From Oscillospiraceae bacterium (GTDB lineage: Bacteria > Bacillota > Clostridia > Oscillospirales > Oscillospiraceae), in the NCBI GenBank assembly GCA_030625685.1, contig DAOUQJ010000002.1, forward strand, positions 62,001 to 126,000: DNA of 64,000 nt, in the 5' to 3' direction. The notes beneath the pieces were generated by a model. That model saw only the letters and a list, made by a program, of their open reading frames with translations. It was not told the DNA's origin and made no database searches. Below are positions 16,442 through 26,614 of this stretch, piece after piece (position 1 is the first letter of the stretch; every line of letters starts with the position of its first letter). The position numbers and the translations under genes are program-made.

Positions 16442-17197
16442 TCAGCGCACAACAACTCCGTGCGATTTTAGGTACTCTTTGAGTTCCTCAATTTTCACTT
16501 CTCCAAAGTGAAATATGGATGCAGCAAGCCCTGCATCTACTTGTGGCAGTTCCGAAAACAAGGTGAGAAAATCCTCCTTAGAACCAGCCCCACCAGAGGC
16601 AACCACAGGAACGGGAGAAACTGCACACACTGCTTTGAGCATTTCCAAATCAAAACCTTGTTTTACACCGTCAGTATCTATGGAGTTTACCACAATTTCT
16701 CCTGCACCCAAGGCGATGCCTTTTTCAATCCAAGAAATTGCTTCCATGCCAGTGTCTTCTCGTCCACCTTTGGCAAAGACATGAAACTTGTCTCCAACAC
16801 GTTTAATATCAGCAGACAAAACCACGCATTGACTGCCATATTTGAGTGCTGCCTCACGAATGAGTTCAGGATTACGAATGGCTCCTGAATTGACACTCAC
16901 CTTATCTGCGCCACATTTTAACACCCGGTCAAAATCATCAAGCGTATTGATGCCACCGCCAACGGTAAGTGGAATGAATACGTGTTTTGCCGTTTCTTTT
17001 AGAATGTCTGTAAAAATGCCTCTCGCTTCAGAAGACGCTGTAATATCATAAAAAACCAATTCATCTGCGCCAAAATCACTATAAAAGCGCGCTAGTTCCA
17101 CAGGGGAATTGACATCCGCTAGACCCTCAAACTGAACGCCTTTGACAACGCGACCGTCCTTTACATCCAAGCAAGGGATGATTCGTTTCGTAATCAT
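16442..17197 (-). CDS. hisF: Imidazole glycerol phosphate synthase, cyclase subunit
   Basis: 251 residues, a TIM barrel. It begins RIIPCLDVKDGRVVKGVQF with the catalytic Asp, and carries PLTVGGGI, a mid-barrel CVVLSADIKR and VVASGGAGS for phosphate binding. It partners with HisH to form IGP and AICAR. The start overlaps the hisA stop (ATGA). Confidence 0.97.
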   Translation of the reverse strand: MITKRIIPCLDVKDGRVVKGVQFEGLADVNSPVELARFYSDFGADELVFYDITASSEARGIFTDILKETAKHVFIPLTVGGGINTLDDFDRVLKCGADKVSVNSGAIRNPELIREAALKYGSQCVVLSADIKRVGDKFHVFAKGGREDTGMEAISWIEKGIALGAGEIVVNSIDTDGVKQGFDLEMLKAVCAVSPVPVVASGGAGSKEDFLTLFSELPQVDAGLAASIFHFGEVKIEELKEYLKSHGVVVR

Positions 17198-17913
17198 ACT
17201 TCCCCTCCTGTTTTGATTGCATCTTTTAAGTCAATTGCGCCTGTATAATACGCTTTTCCAATGATGGCACTGTCCACGCCAGCTTGTGTGAGAACTTTAA
17301 CATCTTCAATGGAAGACACACCACCAGAGGCGATGATTTGCATGGAGAAGCGACTTTTGAGTTCTTTATAAAGAGCATGATTGCTCCCTTCCATGACCCC
17401 ATCTTTCGAAATATCTGTACAAATCACTGTAGAAACGCCCATATCTTGCATCATTTGACAAAAATCAAAGCACGAATATGCACTCACTTCTGTCCAACCG
17501 TGAATGGCAACGTTGCCGTCTTTGATGTCCACTCCAACAGCGATTTTATCGCCGTATTTTTGCACTGCTTCTCGCACAAATTCAGGATTTTTCACTGCAA
17601 TTGTGCCCAAAATCACGCGATTGACACCAATGTCCAAGTACGCTTCAATCGTCTCCATTGAACGAATGCCACCACCCACTTGGATAAAGGAATTGCACTC
17701 TTTGACCAGCGTTTCGATGACAGGCAAATTACTTGTCTTGCCTGTTTTGGCACCTTCTAAATCCACCAAGTGAAGATAGGCTGATCCTGCTTCTTGCATG
17801 GCATTGACTGTATTCACTGGATAGTCATCATACACTGTCATTTGTGCATAATCGCCTTGAAATAGACGCACTGCCTTCCCTTCATAAAGGTCAATTGCTG
17901 GAAAAATCTTCAT
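17194..17913 (-). CDS. hisA: ProFAR isomerase
   Basis: 239 residues, a TIM barrel homologous to HisF. The start is MKIFPAIDLYEGKAVRL with the catalytic Asp; it also has QVGGGIRS, VGVDIKDGNVAIHGW, CTDISKDGVMEG and IASGGVSS. ATG 17913 is supported by gaggagg and by overlap with the hisH stop (ATGA). A longer in-frame start at 17988 lies inside hisH and is rejected. Confidence 0.97.
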   Translation of the reverse strand: MKIFPAIDLYEGKAVRLFQGDYAQMTVYDDYPVNTVNAMQEAGSAYLHLVDLEGAKTGKTSNLPVIETLVKECNSFIQVGGGIRSMETIEAYLDIGVNRVILGTIAVKNPEFVREAVQKYGDKIAVGVDIKDGNVAIHGWTEVSAYSCFDFCQMMQDMGVSTVICTDISKDGVMEGSNHALYKELKSRFSMQIIASGGVSSIEDVKVLTQAGVDSAIIGKAYYTGAIDLKDAIKTGGEV

Positions 17914-18527
17914 GACATATCCTCCTCGCAAAATGAGCGCAAAATAGAGAGCCCCACCTTGCCACTTTTTTCGGGATGAAATTGGCAACCCATCACGTTC
18001 TTTTTTGCCACCATTGCAGTGAGCTGTGCCCCATACTCTGTATTGGCAATCAAGCTATCTTCACAATCTGTTGCATAATACGTGTGCACGAAGTATACAC
18101 AATCGCCCTCTGAAACAGAAGATAAGAGTGGATGCTGCTGTTTCACAAGCAGCGCATTCCAACCAATATGCGGTATTTTCAAATCGCGTGGTATGACACC
18201 TTCCATAGAACGGACTGTGCCCTTTAATAACCCCAACCCTTCATATTCGCCAAATTCCAAACTCTTCTCAAAGAGCAGTTGCATGCCAAGACAGATCCCC
18301 ATCAGTGGTTTTCCTTTGGCAACTTCATTTCGCACAACTTCATCAAGTTTCGTCTCTTTGAGTTTGGCAATCGCATCCGCAAATGCACCCACACCAGGCA
18401 AAATGATGCGATCTGCTTTTGCAATTTCATCTGCATCTGCTGTGACACATACCTCTTGTCCAATCGCATGAAGCGATTGTGTAAGGGAAAACAAGTTTCC
18501 TACCCCATAATCAATGACCGCTATCAT
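17910..18527 (-). CDS. hisH: Imidazole glycerol phosphate synthase, glutamine amidotransferase subunit
   Basis: 205 residues. A class I amidotransferase that supplies ammonia to HisF: DYGVGNLFSL, LPGVGAFADA, nucleophile Cys in GICLGMQLLFE, and the His-Glu pair in CQFHPEKSG. ATG 18527 overlaps the hisB stop (TGATG); TTG one codon earlier is less likely. The RBS is aagggg. Confidence 0.96.
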   Translation of the reverse strand: MIAVIDYGVGNLFSLTQSLHAIGQEVCVTADADEIAKADRIILPGVGAFADAIAKLKETKLDEVVRNEVAKGKPLMGICLGMQLLFEKSLEFGEYEGLGLLKGTVRSMEGVIPRDLKIPHIGWNALLVKQQHPLLSSVSEGDCVYFVHTYYATDCEDSLIANTEYGAQLTAMVAKKNVMGCQFHPEKSGKVGLSILRSFCEEDMS

Positions 18528-19111
18528 CAAAGCACCCCTTTGGTTGATGGAATTTCTGTGTTGCCAGCCTCTACGAAGACAGCAGCGCGCAAAGAACGCG
18601 CCACAGATTTGAATGCACCCTCTATAATGTGGTGACTATTTTTTCCGGCTAGCTGTTTGAAGTGTAGCGTCATCTTCGCTTGACGCGTAAAAGCAAGGAA
18701 AAATTCTTCTACAAGTTCTGTATCAAATGTTCCTACTTTTTCCGTTGGAATTTCTAATTCATAGCCCAAATAACTTCTGCCTGATAAATCAACAGCAGAT
18801 AAAATAAGCGCTTCATCCATCGGCAAAATCATATTTCCATAACGATTGACACCGCGCAAATCGCCCAATGCCTCGCTTAAAGCCATGCCCAAACAAATGC
18901 CGATATCTTCCACAGTATGGTGATCATCCACATGAGTATCTCCCTTGCAGGAGACCTCTAAATCAAAACTCGCATGACGTGAAAACAAGGTCAGCATATG
19001 ATCTAAAAATCCACAACCGGTATCAATTTGAGATGTCCCTTTTCCATCAATATTGAGTGACAAGACAATCTCCGTTTCGTTTGTTTTACGTTCTATTTTT
19101 GCTGTTCTCAT
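18527..19111 (-). CDS. hisB: Imidazoleglycerol-phosphate dehydratase
   Basis: 194 residues, the monofunctional form without the histidinol-phosphatase domain of enteric HisB. Metal-binding motifs: DHMLTLFSRHASFDLE, DTHVDDHHTVEDIGI (in pieces) and NSHHIIEGAFKSVARSLR. A histidinol-phosphate phosphatase gene is not present in the window, so that step must be encoded elsewhere. The start overlaps the hisC stop (ATGA). Confidence 0.97.
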   Translation of the reverse strand: MRTAKIERKTNETEIVLSLNIDGKGTSQIDTGCGFLDHMLTLFSRHASFDLEVSCKGDTHVDDHHTVEDIGICLGMALSEALGDLRGVNRYGNMILPMDEALILSAVDLSGRSYLGYELEIPTEKVGTFDTELVEEFFLAFTRQAKMTLHFKQLAGKNSHHIIEGAFKSVARSLRAAVFVEAGNTEIPSTKGVL

Positions 19112-20184
19112 GTGCTAGCCTCCGTTTCTTGGATGATTTGCCGTACTGCTTTCAAAAATGCATCCATTTCCTCTTTTGTCCCAATGGTCACACGATTGAA
19201 TTCAGCTAGCGCTGGTTTGGAAAAATGACGGATCAAAATCCCTCTATCTTTCAGTGTTTCATATAGATATCCGCCATCCAAACCATCTTTTCTGATAAAT
19301 ACAAAGTTGGCTTTCGATGGCAGCACCTCAAAGCCCATAGCTTGCAAGGCTTGCACGGTTTCTTCTCTGGTTTTCATAATGTTTTCAGAACACTGTGCAA
19401 AATACGCATGAGAGCGAATGGCAGCTCTTCCAATTTCCATAGTCAAACGATTGACATTATAGGGATTTGTGGAAAACTTTAATGTTTCCAAATCCGCGAT
19501 AAGCGCTTCGTCTCCCAAGGCAAAGCCCAATCGAGCCCCCGCCAAAGAACGTGATTTAGAATACGTCATCACCACGAGCAAATTGGGAAACTCTTTGACA
19601 AGCGAACAAGAAGATTCTGCTCCAAAATCAACATACGCCTCATCTACCAAAACCACACGATCTGGATTTGCCAGAAGAATCTCACGAATCTCTTCTCTTG
19701 ATAACGCAATCCCTGTTGGTGCATTGGGATTTGTAATGATTACAAAGTGTTCATTGGTCTTATAATCATCAACGGCAATGGTAAAATCTTCGCAAAGAGG
19801 TTTTACATCACATGTCACGCCGTGCAAATCGGCAAACACTGGGTAAAAGCTATATGTCACATCGGGAAAGCTTGCCTTGATCTCTCCTCCTGCAAATGCC
19901 ATAAAGGCAAAGTTAAGGATATCATCCGAACCATTGGAGATGAAGACATTTTCTTTGCGCAAATCATAAAAGGTAGCCAATTCTTCTTTTAATGCAGTGC
20001 CTTCGGGATCTGAATACAACCGAAGCGCCCCCATTTTATCTTTGGTGATACAATCCAACACTTCAGGCGAAGGTGGATAAGGAGACTCATTGGTATTGAG
20101 TTTGATATACTGTTTATCTTTCGGCTGCTCACCTGGGGTATACGCTTCTAACGTATCAAAGCGTTTATTCATAAATCGACTCAT
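19108..20184 (-). CDS. hisC: Histidinol-phosphate aminotransferase
   Basis: 358 residues, PLP class I/II aminotransferase. Motifs: LNTNESPYPPSP, ISNGSDDILNFAF, NPNAPTGI, DEAYVDFG, PLP lysine in TYSKSRSLAGARLGF, and a C-terminal FVFIRKDG/RILIRHF region. Reversible transamination of imidazole-acetol phosphate. Enzymes of this clade can also act on aromatic keto acids; no separate aromatic aminotransferase is in the aro operon, so HisC may serve there too (inference). Confidence 0.95.
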   Translation of the reverse strand: MSRFMNKRFDTLEAYTPGEQPKDKQYIKLNTNESPYPPSPEVLDCITKDKMGALRLYSDPEGTALKEELATFYDLRKENVFISNGSDDILNFAFMAFAGGEIKASFPDVTYSFYPVFADLHGVTCDVKPLCEDFTIAVDDYKTNEHFVIITNPNAPTGIALSREEIREILLANPDRVVLVDEAYVDFGAESSCSLVKEFPNLLVVMTYSKSRSLAGARLGFALGDEALIADLETLKFSTNPYNVNRLTMEIGRAAIRSHAYFAQCSENIMKTREETVQALQAMGFEVLPSKANFVFIRKDGLDGGYLYETLKDRGILIRHFSKPALAEFNRVTIGTKEEMDAFLKAVRQIIQETEAST

Positions 20185-21464
20185 GATTTCTCTTCCTCAA
20201 ACCGAATGTCTACGCTCGTGGCGTGGGCAAACAGCCCCTCTTTCTTTGCAAAGTAAGAAACCGTATTTTGCACCTTGTGAAGCGCATCTTTTGTGAAATA
20301 AGAATACTGCATGGTTTTCACAAAGTCATCCACAGAAAGCGGACTGGAAAAACGCGCTGTCCCATTGGTTGGGAGTGTGTGGTTTGGTCCCGCAAAATAG
20401 TCTCCGAGCGCTTCTGGTGTATATTTCCCTAAGAATATAGAACCTGCATTCACGATTTGATCCAATACATCAAATGGCTCATCCACGCAGATTTCTAAGT
20501 GCTCTGGGGCAATCATATTGGAAATTTCAATCGCTTCCTCCATACTTTCCACCAACACAATCTTGCCATTTGTATCAATGGAGTGCCTTGCAATGTCTTT
20601 TCGAAGCTGTTTTGGAATTTGCACTTCAAGCTCCTCTTGCACGTTTTTAGAGAGTGATTCACTATCTGTAATGAGGACTGCCGTAGCCTCTTTATCGTGT
20701 TCCGCTTGTGAGAGTAAATCGGCTGCAATATGTCTTGCATTTCCTGTTTCATCGGCAATAATCAAAATTTCACTAGGCCCTGCAATCATGTCAATGTCAA
20801 CCATGCCATAGACTTGTTTTTTCGCCTCTGCAACATATTGATTGCCTGGACCTACAATCTTATCCACTTTGGGAATAGACTCTGTTCCATATGCCAATGC
20901 CGCCACCGCTTGCGCTCCACCAATCGGAAATACACGATCGACACCTGCAATTTTCGCAGCAGCTAGAATATTGGGGGCAATTTTCCCAGCCTTATTGGGT
21001 GGGGTTACCATGATGATTTCTTTGACACCAGCAAGTTTGGCTGGAATGCAATTCATCAGCACAGAAGAAGGATAGGAGGCCGTTCCACCAGGCACATATA
21101 ATCCCACTCGTTCCAGTGGTACTACCTTTTGCCCCATCACGACTCCGCGCTCTTCATTGACCAAATAGCCTGTTCTCTTTTGTTTTTCATGAAACGCTGC
21201 AATACGCTCCGCTGCCATAAAAAGAATTTGCACAAGTTGCTCATCCGCTTGTCGAAAGCCTGCATCCACTTCCATCTCAGACAATTCAAGATTGGACAAA
21301 GTTGCCCCATCAAACTGTTCTGTAAACGCTTTGACTGCATGATCTCCCTGTTGCTTGACTTTTTGCAAAATATCTTTGACAGCCTCTTCTACCCCACTGT
21401 CAAATTCTTTTCTTGTTAAAATATCTTCTATATTGGTGTCTTTGGCTTTCATTATACGTATCAC
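20181..21464 (-). CDS. hisD: Histidinol dehydrogenase
   Basis: 427 residues, full length. It oxidises histidinol to histidine in two steps with zinc and NAD. Motifs: VGLYVPGGTASYPSSVLM, IGGAQAVAALAYGT, KIVGPGNQYVAEAKK, MIAGPSEIL, QAEHDKEA and GPNHTLPTNG. GTG 21464 is the likely start: gagg lies 8 nt upstream, while the first in-frame ATG (21452) is 20 nt from it. Confidence 0.96.
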   Translation of the reverse strand: MIRIMKAKDTNIEDILTRKEFDSGVEEAVKDILQKVKQQGDHAVKAFTEQFDGATLSNLELSEMEVDAGFRQADEQLVQILFMAAERIAAFHEKQKRTGYLVNEERGVVMGQKVVPLERVGLYVPGGTASYPSSVLMNCIPAKLAGVKEIIMVTPPNKAGKIAPNILAAAKIAGVDRVFPIGGAQAVAALAYGTESIPKVDKIVGPGNQYVAEAKKQVYGMVDIDMIAGPSEILIIADETGNARHIAADLLSQAEHDKEATAVLITDSESLSKNVQEELEVQIPKQLRKDIARHSIDTNGKIVLVESMEEAIEISNMIAPEHLEICVDEPFDVLDQIVNAGSIFLGKYTPEALGDYFAGPNHTLPTNGTARFSSPLSVDDFVKTMQYSYFTKDALHKVQNTVSYFAKKEGLFAHATSVDIRFEEEKS

Positions 21465-21474
21465 AGCTATCGCC

Positions 21475-22116
21475 TCATTTCTCTTCTGTTAAAAGCTCCT
21501 TCATGCCATCACAAAGGCGCTCAATCTGTTCATTTTTAAATTTAAACGTCGCTTTATTGGAAATCAGTCTGGCACTGATATCCACGATTGCTTCTGTTAC
21601 AACCAAATTGTTTTCTTTGAGCGTCGTGCCCGTTTCCACTAAGTCAACAATGACGTCAGATAAATCTAAAATTGGAGCAAGTTCAATTGACCCATTTAAT
21701 TTGATGATGTCAATGTCACGACTTTGACTACTGAAGTATTTGCTCGCAACATGAGGAAACTTTGTTGCAACGCGCAAAGTTCGATCTAAATTATCACGAA
21801 ACCCTGCTTCGCCAGCCACACACATGCGACATTTTCCTACGCCCAAGTCAAGTAGTTCATACACATCTGGAGTGTACTCAAGCAAAACGTCTTTGCCAAC
21901 TACACCGATATCCGCAGCGCCACGCTCAACATAGATGGCAACATCAGAGGGTTTTACCCAAAAATATCGCACCATAACTTCTTCATTTTCGAAGATGAGT
22001 TTTCTGTTTTTATCCAAAATAGACGGACAGGGAAACCCAGCTTTTGCGAACATATCATACACAATATCACCCAATCGCCCTTTTGGCAAGGCAATATTCA
22101 GCCAATCACTTTTCAT
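21475..22116 (-). CDS. hisG: ATP phosphoribosyltransferase, short catalytic form
   Basis: 213 residues, the short HisG that lacks the C-terminal regulatory domain and works in a complex with HisZ. Motifs: IALPKGRLGD, AADIGVVGKD and the PRPP-binding segment DLVETGTTLKENNL. ATG 22116 has ggaggg and overlaps the hisZ stop (ATGA). First step of histidine synthesis. Confidence 0.96.
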   Translation of the reverse strand: MKSDWLNIALPKGRLGDIVYDMFAKAGFPCPSILDKNRKLIFENEEVMVRYFWVKPSDVAIYVERGAADIGVVGKDVLLEYTPDVYELLDLGVGKCRMCVAGEAGFRDNLDRTLRVATKFPHVASKYFSSQSRDIDIIKLNGSIELAPILDLSDVIVDLVETGTTLKENNLVVTEAIVDISARLISNKATFKFKNEQIERLCDGMKELLTEEK

Positions 22117-23216
22117 GCATTTCCCTCCTTCTTGCAAAGATTGATGGATTCTTTGAATACTCGATTTCCCTCAACCTTTCTTTGCACCAATACCGTTTTT
22201 CCTTCCATCTCAATTGTACGACGTCTTTTCACCAATTCTTTCATATCGGTTTCTTCATCATACAAGACCAAAACATCTGCATCGTATTCTGGTTTTTTCT
22301 TACGCAGACGTTCTAATTCATTTAATGTAATGGCAAAGCCAATCGCACCAAATGGTTTCCCCATTTTTTCAACCAGTTTATCATATCTTCCCCCAGATAG
22401 TACGCGATCGGAAAGCCCCTTGATAAACCCTTGGAATACGATTCCATTATAATAACCCATATCATTGACAACAGAAAAATCCATCTGCACATGCTCATTT
22501 TTATCGCACACTTTTAAAAGATCATAGAGTGTGCGCAATTCATTGAGTGCAGTTTGTGCTTTGTCACTGGTGCAAATGGGAGATAGTGTTTCTATCACTG
22601 TGCCCATTTCACCATAAGTATCAATCAACATAGATAAGACTTTCTGATTGACTGATTTCTTGGCACAAAATGCTGCTAGTTCCCCTCTATTTTTTTCTCG
22701 CACAAGGGATAACACATAAGGAAAATCATCACTGTCTACCGCTGCAATTTCCATCATTGCTGTCACAAGTCCCATATGGGAAATGTCAAGCATATATTCC
22801 CGTCCAATCGCCTCTAAGCTGCTCACAGCAAGGTATACAACTTCAAATTCTTCATAATCATCAATGTTGCCGATGCACTCAAGTCCTGTTTGCATGATTT
22901 CACGAAACATGCTCTCGCCTTTTCCTGTGCGATATACATTTTCATGATAATATACTTTTCGCGTGCCTTCCATCGTCTCTTGCGTATTCTTCAGAATGGA
23001 GATGGTCACGTCAGGCTTTAGTGCAAGCAATGTTCCATCACCATCAGTAAAGGTAATCATGCGATCTCCTACTAAGAAATCTTTATTGCGCACGTACAAA
23101 TCATACTCTTCAAACTTACTCATTTTAAAGCGATTGTACCCATTGTTTTCATATAATTCACGCAGTGCATACGCGATTTTTTCATCTTGTTTTAAACTGT
23201 TTCCTTGTAAACACAT
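22113..23216 (-). CDS. hisZ: ATP phosphoribosyltransferase regulatory subunit
   Basis: 367 residues, a histidyl-tRNA synthetase paralogue without a functional anticodon domain. Class II motif remnants are visible: motif 2 region RKVYYHENVYRTGKG with EIMQTGLECIG, and motif 3 region LSGGRYDKLVEKMGKPFGAIGFA. HisZ gives histidine feedback to short HisG. First gene of the his operon; gaggagaac is 5 nt before ATG 23216. The 160 bp upstream show no His-rich leader peptide and no T-box on this strand. Confidence 0.95.
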   Translation of the reverse strand: MCLQGNSLKQDEKIAYALRELYENNGYNRFKMSKFEEYDLYVRNKDFLVGDRMITFTDGDGTLLALKPDVTISILKNTQETMEGTRKVYYHENVYRTGKGESMFREIMQTGLECIGNIDDYEEFEVVYLAVSSLEAIGREYMLDISHMGLVTAMMEIAAVDSDDFPYVLSLVREKNRGELAAFCAKKSVNQKVLSMLIDTYGEMGTVIETLSPICTSDKAQTALNELRTLYDLLKVCDKNEHVQMDFSVVNDMGYYNGIVFQGFIKGLSDRVLSGGRYDKLVEKMGKPFGAIGFAITLNELERLRKKKPEYDADVLVLYDEETDMKELVKRRRTIEMEGKTVLVQRKVEGNRVFKESINLCKKEGNA

Positions 23217-23377
23217 ATTATGTTCTCCTCAATTATAAGAACCAAACGATCCATATTTACTAATTTACCGTATCATCATACTACCACGTTAGCGAAGTAA
23301 AGTAAAGCGTATTTTTATCTTTTCCTTTTTTGCCAATAAAGCGAAGGAAGTTCCAAGTATTTTTGTATCCTTTGGCA

Positions 23378-23407
23378 TTGACAAAATATCTCATTATCCT
23401 GTATGCT
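23378..23407 (+). promoter_or_regulatory. Promoter of the leuACDB operon
   Basis: TTGACA (23378-23383), 18-bp spacer, TATGCT (23402-23407), directly ahead of the T-box leader. Confidence 0.75.
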
Positions 23408-23424
23408 ATTTAATAAAATAACAT

Positions 23425-23626
23425 ATTGACGCAATGAAGGGAATATGCTATTCATTCTACCATTTCAGAGAGCGATTGGTTGCTGCGAAATCGCATGGTG
23501 ATAGTAGCGTCTCACCCCAGAGCGTAAACATTTGAGTGGGCGTTGTTGGACGCCAATAAGAGTGGTACCGCGGAAGCTTATATTAGCCTTCGTCTCTTGT
23601 AATTAGCAGGGGACGAAGGCTTTTTT
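23425..23626 (+). promoter_or_regulatory. T-box leader, leucine specific
   Basis: A T-box riboswitch of the transcriptional kind. It has the upstream cagagag element (from 23466), the specifier context CTC followed by acccc-agagc (CTC at 23511-23513, a Leu codon) and the T-box aagagtggtaccgcgg (23558-23573). The terminator stem agccttcgtc/gacgaaggct (23585-23594 with 23612-23621) ends in a T-run. The UGGU bulge fits an A73 discriminator such as tRNA-Leu. Uncharged tRNA-Leu should stabilise the antiterminator. The rest of the 23217-23651 gap holds only the promoter and unassigned AT-rich sequence. Confidence 0.93.
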
Positions 23627-23651
23627 GTTCCTTATAGAAAGGATGAATCTT

Positions 23652-25349
23652 TTGAAAAACCATACCAAATATAAACCACTATACTTCACTCCACCCGAAG
23701 ACTCTTTCGATTGGATGAAACAAGACCGCCTTAAAAAGGCACCCATCTGGTGTAGTGTTGATTTACGTGACGGAAACCAAGCACTCATCACTCCGATGAG
23801 TCTCGCAGAGAAAATAAACTTCTATCACTTTCTCTTAGAGCTCGGATTCAAGGAAATTGAAGTCGGTTTTCCCGCCGCATCTGATACTGAATTCGAATTC
23901 TTGCGCACACTAATCGAACAAGATATGATTCCAGACGATGTCACCATTCAGGTGGTAACACAATCTCGTCCACACATCATTGAAAAAACCTTTGAATCTG
24001 TGCGTGGTGCAAAAAATGTCATTATGCACCTATACAATTCTACCTCTTATGCGCAAAGACAGCAAGTCTTTCGCAAATCCAAAGAAGAAATTATTGAAAT
24101 TGCCAAGGAAGGTGCGAACCTTTTCCTTGAGCATGCGGACAAAATGCCTGAAACAAACTTTGTCTTTCAATATTCCCCAGAGAGCTTCACAGGAACTGAG
24201 CCAGAATTTGCACTAGAAATCTGCAACGCAGTCATCGATATTTGGAAACCTACTCCAAAACGCCCTGTCATCATCAACTTGCCTGCAACAGTAGAAACCT
24301 CTATGCCTCACGTCTATGCACAACAAATCGCTTATGTCAGCCGTCATTTGCATGACAGAGAAAATGTCATCGTATCTGTGCATCCTCATAATGACCGTGG
24401 CACAGGTGTTGCCGCTGCCGAACTAGCTTTGTTGGCTGGAGGCGACCGCGTGGAAGGCACTCTCTTCGGAAACGGAGAACGAACAGGTAATGTTGACATC
24501 ATTACCCTTGCGTTTAATCTATATACGCATGGTGTAAATCCTGAACTCAACTTATCAAACATGCCAAAAATCGTTCAATTCTACGAAGAGCACACAGGCA
24601 TGGCCATCTCTCAACGCCACCCATACTGCGGAAGCTTAGTCTTTGCTGCCTTTTCCGGTTCTCATCAAGATGCCATAGCAAAAGGTATGCAATTTAGAAA
24701 AGATACAGACCAAGAGCATTGGACTGTTCCCTATCTTCCTCTCGACCCAAGCGATGTGAGCCGTATGTATGATTCTGATGTCATTCGCATCAATAGCCAA
24801 TCCGGCAAAGGCGGGATTTCTTACATCTTAGAAAATCGATTTGGCTACAACTTGCCAGCGGATCTGCGTCGTGAGGTGGGCTATTTCATCAAAAACATTT
24901 CAGATGAAGAGCACAAAGAACTCAACCCACAAGAAATTTTGGAAGCTTTCCAAAAAGAATATATCAACATCTGTGATTTCATCCACTTAGAAGATGTCAC
25001 ATGGATGCGTGACGATAATGGCACAACCGCTGACCTTTCCATTGTTATAGGGGATGAAACCTACTTTATCACGTCGCACGGCAACGGTCCTTTGGATGCC
25101 GTAAGTCGCGCACTTCAAATGACACATCCAAATATCAAATTCACCTTCGAGGATTTTGCAGAACATGCAATGGAACTCAATTCTGACTCAAAGGCCGCTG
25201 CATACATTAAAATTGCCGACCCATACGGCAACACATTTTGGGGCGTTGGTGAGCACCATGACATTGCATTGTCCTCTGTTCGTGCTCTCATCACAGCACT
25301 CAACCGCGCACAAAAAGCAAAAATGAATAACAAGAAGGAGGCAACATAA
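23652..25349 (+). CDS. leuA: 2-isopropylmalate synthase
   Basis: About 565 residues, the longer LeuA type also found in actinobacteria. It condenses acetyl-CoA with 2-ketoisovalerate. Motifs: [13 protein letters not shown] with the metal Asp, the [14 protein letters not shown] metal His pair, [20 protein letters not shown], and a C-terminal leucine-sensing domain (about 440-560). Start: gaaagga immediately abuts ATG 23643 but lies 8-9 nt before TTG 23652, so the TTG is favoured; both are in frame. First gene under the Leu T-box. Confidence 0.95.
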   Translation: MKNHTKYKPLYFTPPEDSFDWMKQDRLKKAPIWCSVDLRDGNQALITPMSLAEKINFYHFLLELGFKEIEVGFPAASDTEFEFLRTLIEQDMIPDDVTIQVVTQSRPHIIEKTFESVRGAKNVIMHLYNSTSYAQRQQVFRKSKEEIIEIAKEGANLFLEHADKMPETNFVFQYSPESFTGTEPEFALEICNAVIDIWKPTPKRPVIINLPATVETSMPHVYAQQIAYVSRHLHDRENVIVSVHPHNDRGTGVAAAELALLAGGDRVEGTLFGNGERTGNVDIITLAFNLYTHGVNPELNLSNMPKIVQFYEEHTGMAISQRHPYCGSLVFAAFSGSHQDAIAKGMQFRKDTDQEHWTVPYLPLDPSDVSRMYDSDVIRINSQSGKGGISYILENRFGYNLPADLRREVGYFIKNISDEEHKELNPQEILEAFQKEYINICDFIHLEDVTWMRDDNGTTADLSIVIGDETYFITSHGNGPLDAVSRALQMTHPNIKFTFEDFAEHAMELNSDSKAAAYIKIADPYGNTFWGVGEHHDIALSSVRALITALNRAQKAKMNNKKEAT

Positions 25350-25351
25350 TC

Positions 25352-26614
25352 ATGGGTATGACAATGACACAAAAAATCTTAGCTGCACATGCCGGCTTGC
25401 CAGAAGTAAAAGCTGGTCAACTCATTCGTGCTAAACTCGATATGGTTCTAGGCAACGACATCACTTCACCTGTAGCCATTCGTGAATTTTTTAAAGAGGG
25501 ATTTGATTCCGTCTTTGATAAAAGCAAAATCTCTTTGGTCATGGACCACTTCACTCCAAATAAAGACATCAAAGCTGCGGAGCATTGCTCACAATGTCGC
25601 TCCTTTGCTCGTCAATTCAATATTGATAACTTTTACGATGTCGGAGATATGGGTGTTGAACACTCCCTACTACCTGAAAAAGGTTTGGTTGCCTCTGGTG
25701 AATGCATCATCGGTGCCGACTCTCACACTTGCACCTACGGGGCATTGGGTGCATTTTCCACCGGTGTAGGCTCAACTGACATGGCTTGTGGTATGGCAAC
25801 TGGCGAAGCTTGGTTCAAAGTGCCTGAAGCCATCCAAATCAAACTCACTGGCAAACTATCTCCTTTGGTCAGTGGCAAAGATCTCATCTTACACATCATC
25901 GGCACAATCGGTGTAGACGGTGCTTTATATCAAAGTATGGAGTACACAGGAGAAGGCGTCAAAAGCCTTTCCATGGATGACCGTCTCTGCATTGCCAACA
26001 TGAGCATCGAAGCTGGTGCAAAAAATGGCATCTTCCCAGTGGATGAAACCACCATCGAATACATGAATGGCCGTGTCAATCGCCCATATAACATCTACGA
26101 AGCAGATGAAGACGCTGAGTATGTTCGCACCCTTGAAATTGATTTGTCAACACTAGAACCAACTGTTGCATTCCCTCATCTTCCTGAAAATACAAGAACC
26201 ATTGGCGAAGTGGGCGACATTCCAATCAACCAAGTCATCATTGGTTCTTGCACCAACGGTCGCCTTTCCGACATGGAAGTTGCAGCAAAAATTATGCAAG
26301 GCAAACGCATCCACCCTGATGTGCGCGCCATCATTATTCCAGCAACGCAACAAATTTATCTTGACGCTATGGAAAAAGGCTATTTAAGAACATTCATTGA
26401 GGCAGGTTGCAGTGTTTCCACACCTACTTGTGGACCTTGTCTAGGTGGACATATGGGCGTTATGAGCGCTGGAGAGCGCTGTGTCGCAACCACTAACCGA
26501 AACTTCGTCGGCAGAATGGGACATGTGGATTCTGAAGTCTATCTTGCAAGTTCAGAAGTGGCAGCAGCATCTGCTATTACAGGAAAAATTAGCGATCCAA
26601 GGGAGGTATCATAA
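25352..26614 (+). CDS. leuC: 3-isopropylmalate dehydratase, large subunit
   Basis: 420 residues, aconitase family. The cluster cysteines are in [10 protein letters not shown] and [28 protein letters not shown] and the HCSQCR segment are also seen. With LeuD it isomerises 2- to 3-isopropylmalate. aaggagg lies 10 nt before the ATG. The stop overlaps the leuD start (TAATG). The oxygen-sensitive [4Fe-4S] enzyme fits an anaerobe. Confidence 0.97.
   Translation: MGMTMTQKILAAHAGLPEVKAGQLIRAKLDMVLGNDITSPVAIREFFKEGFDSVFDKSKISLVMDHFTPNKDIKAAEHCSQCRSFARQFNIDNFYDVGDMGVEHSLLPEKGLVASGECIIGADSHTCTYGALGAFSTGVGSTDMACGMATGEAWFKVPEAIQIKLTGKLSPLVSGKDLILHIIGTIGVDGALYQSMEYTGEGVKSLSMDDRLCIANMSIEAGAKNGIFPVDETTIEYMNGRVNRPYNIYEADEDAEYVRTLEIDLSTLEPTVAFPHLPENTRTIGEVGDIPINQVIIGSCTNGRLSDMEVAAKIMQGKRIHPDVRAIIIPATQQIYLDAMEKGYLRTFIEAGCSVSTPTCGPCLGGHMGVMSAGERCVATTNRNFVGRMGHVDSEVYLASSEVAAASAITGKISDPREVS

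Noticed and set aside
23217-23377. Histidine leader peptide or T-box before hisZ
   Set aside because: No run of His codons, no T-box core and no terminator on the minus strand here; no convincing promoter either.
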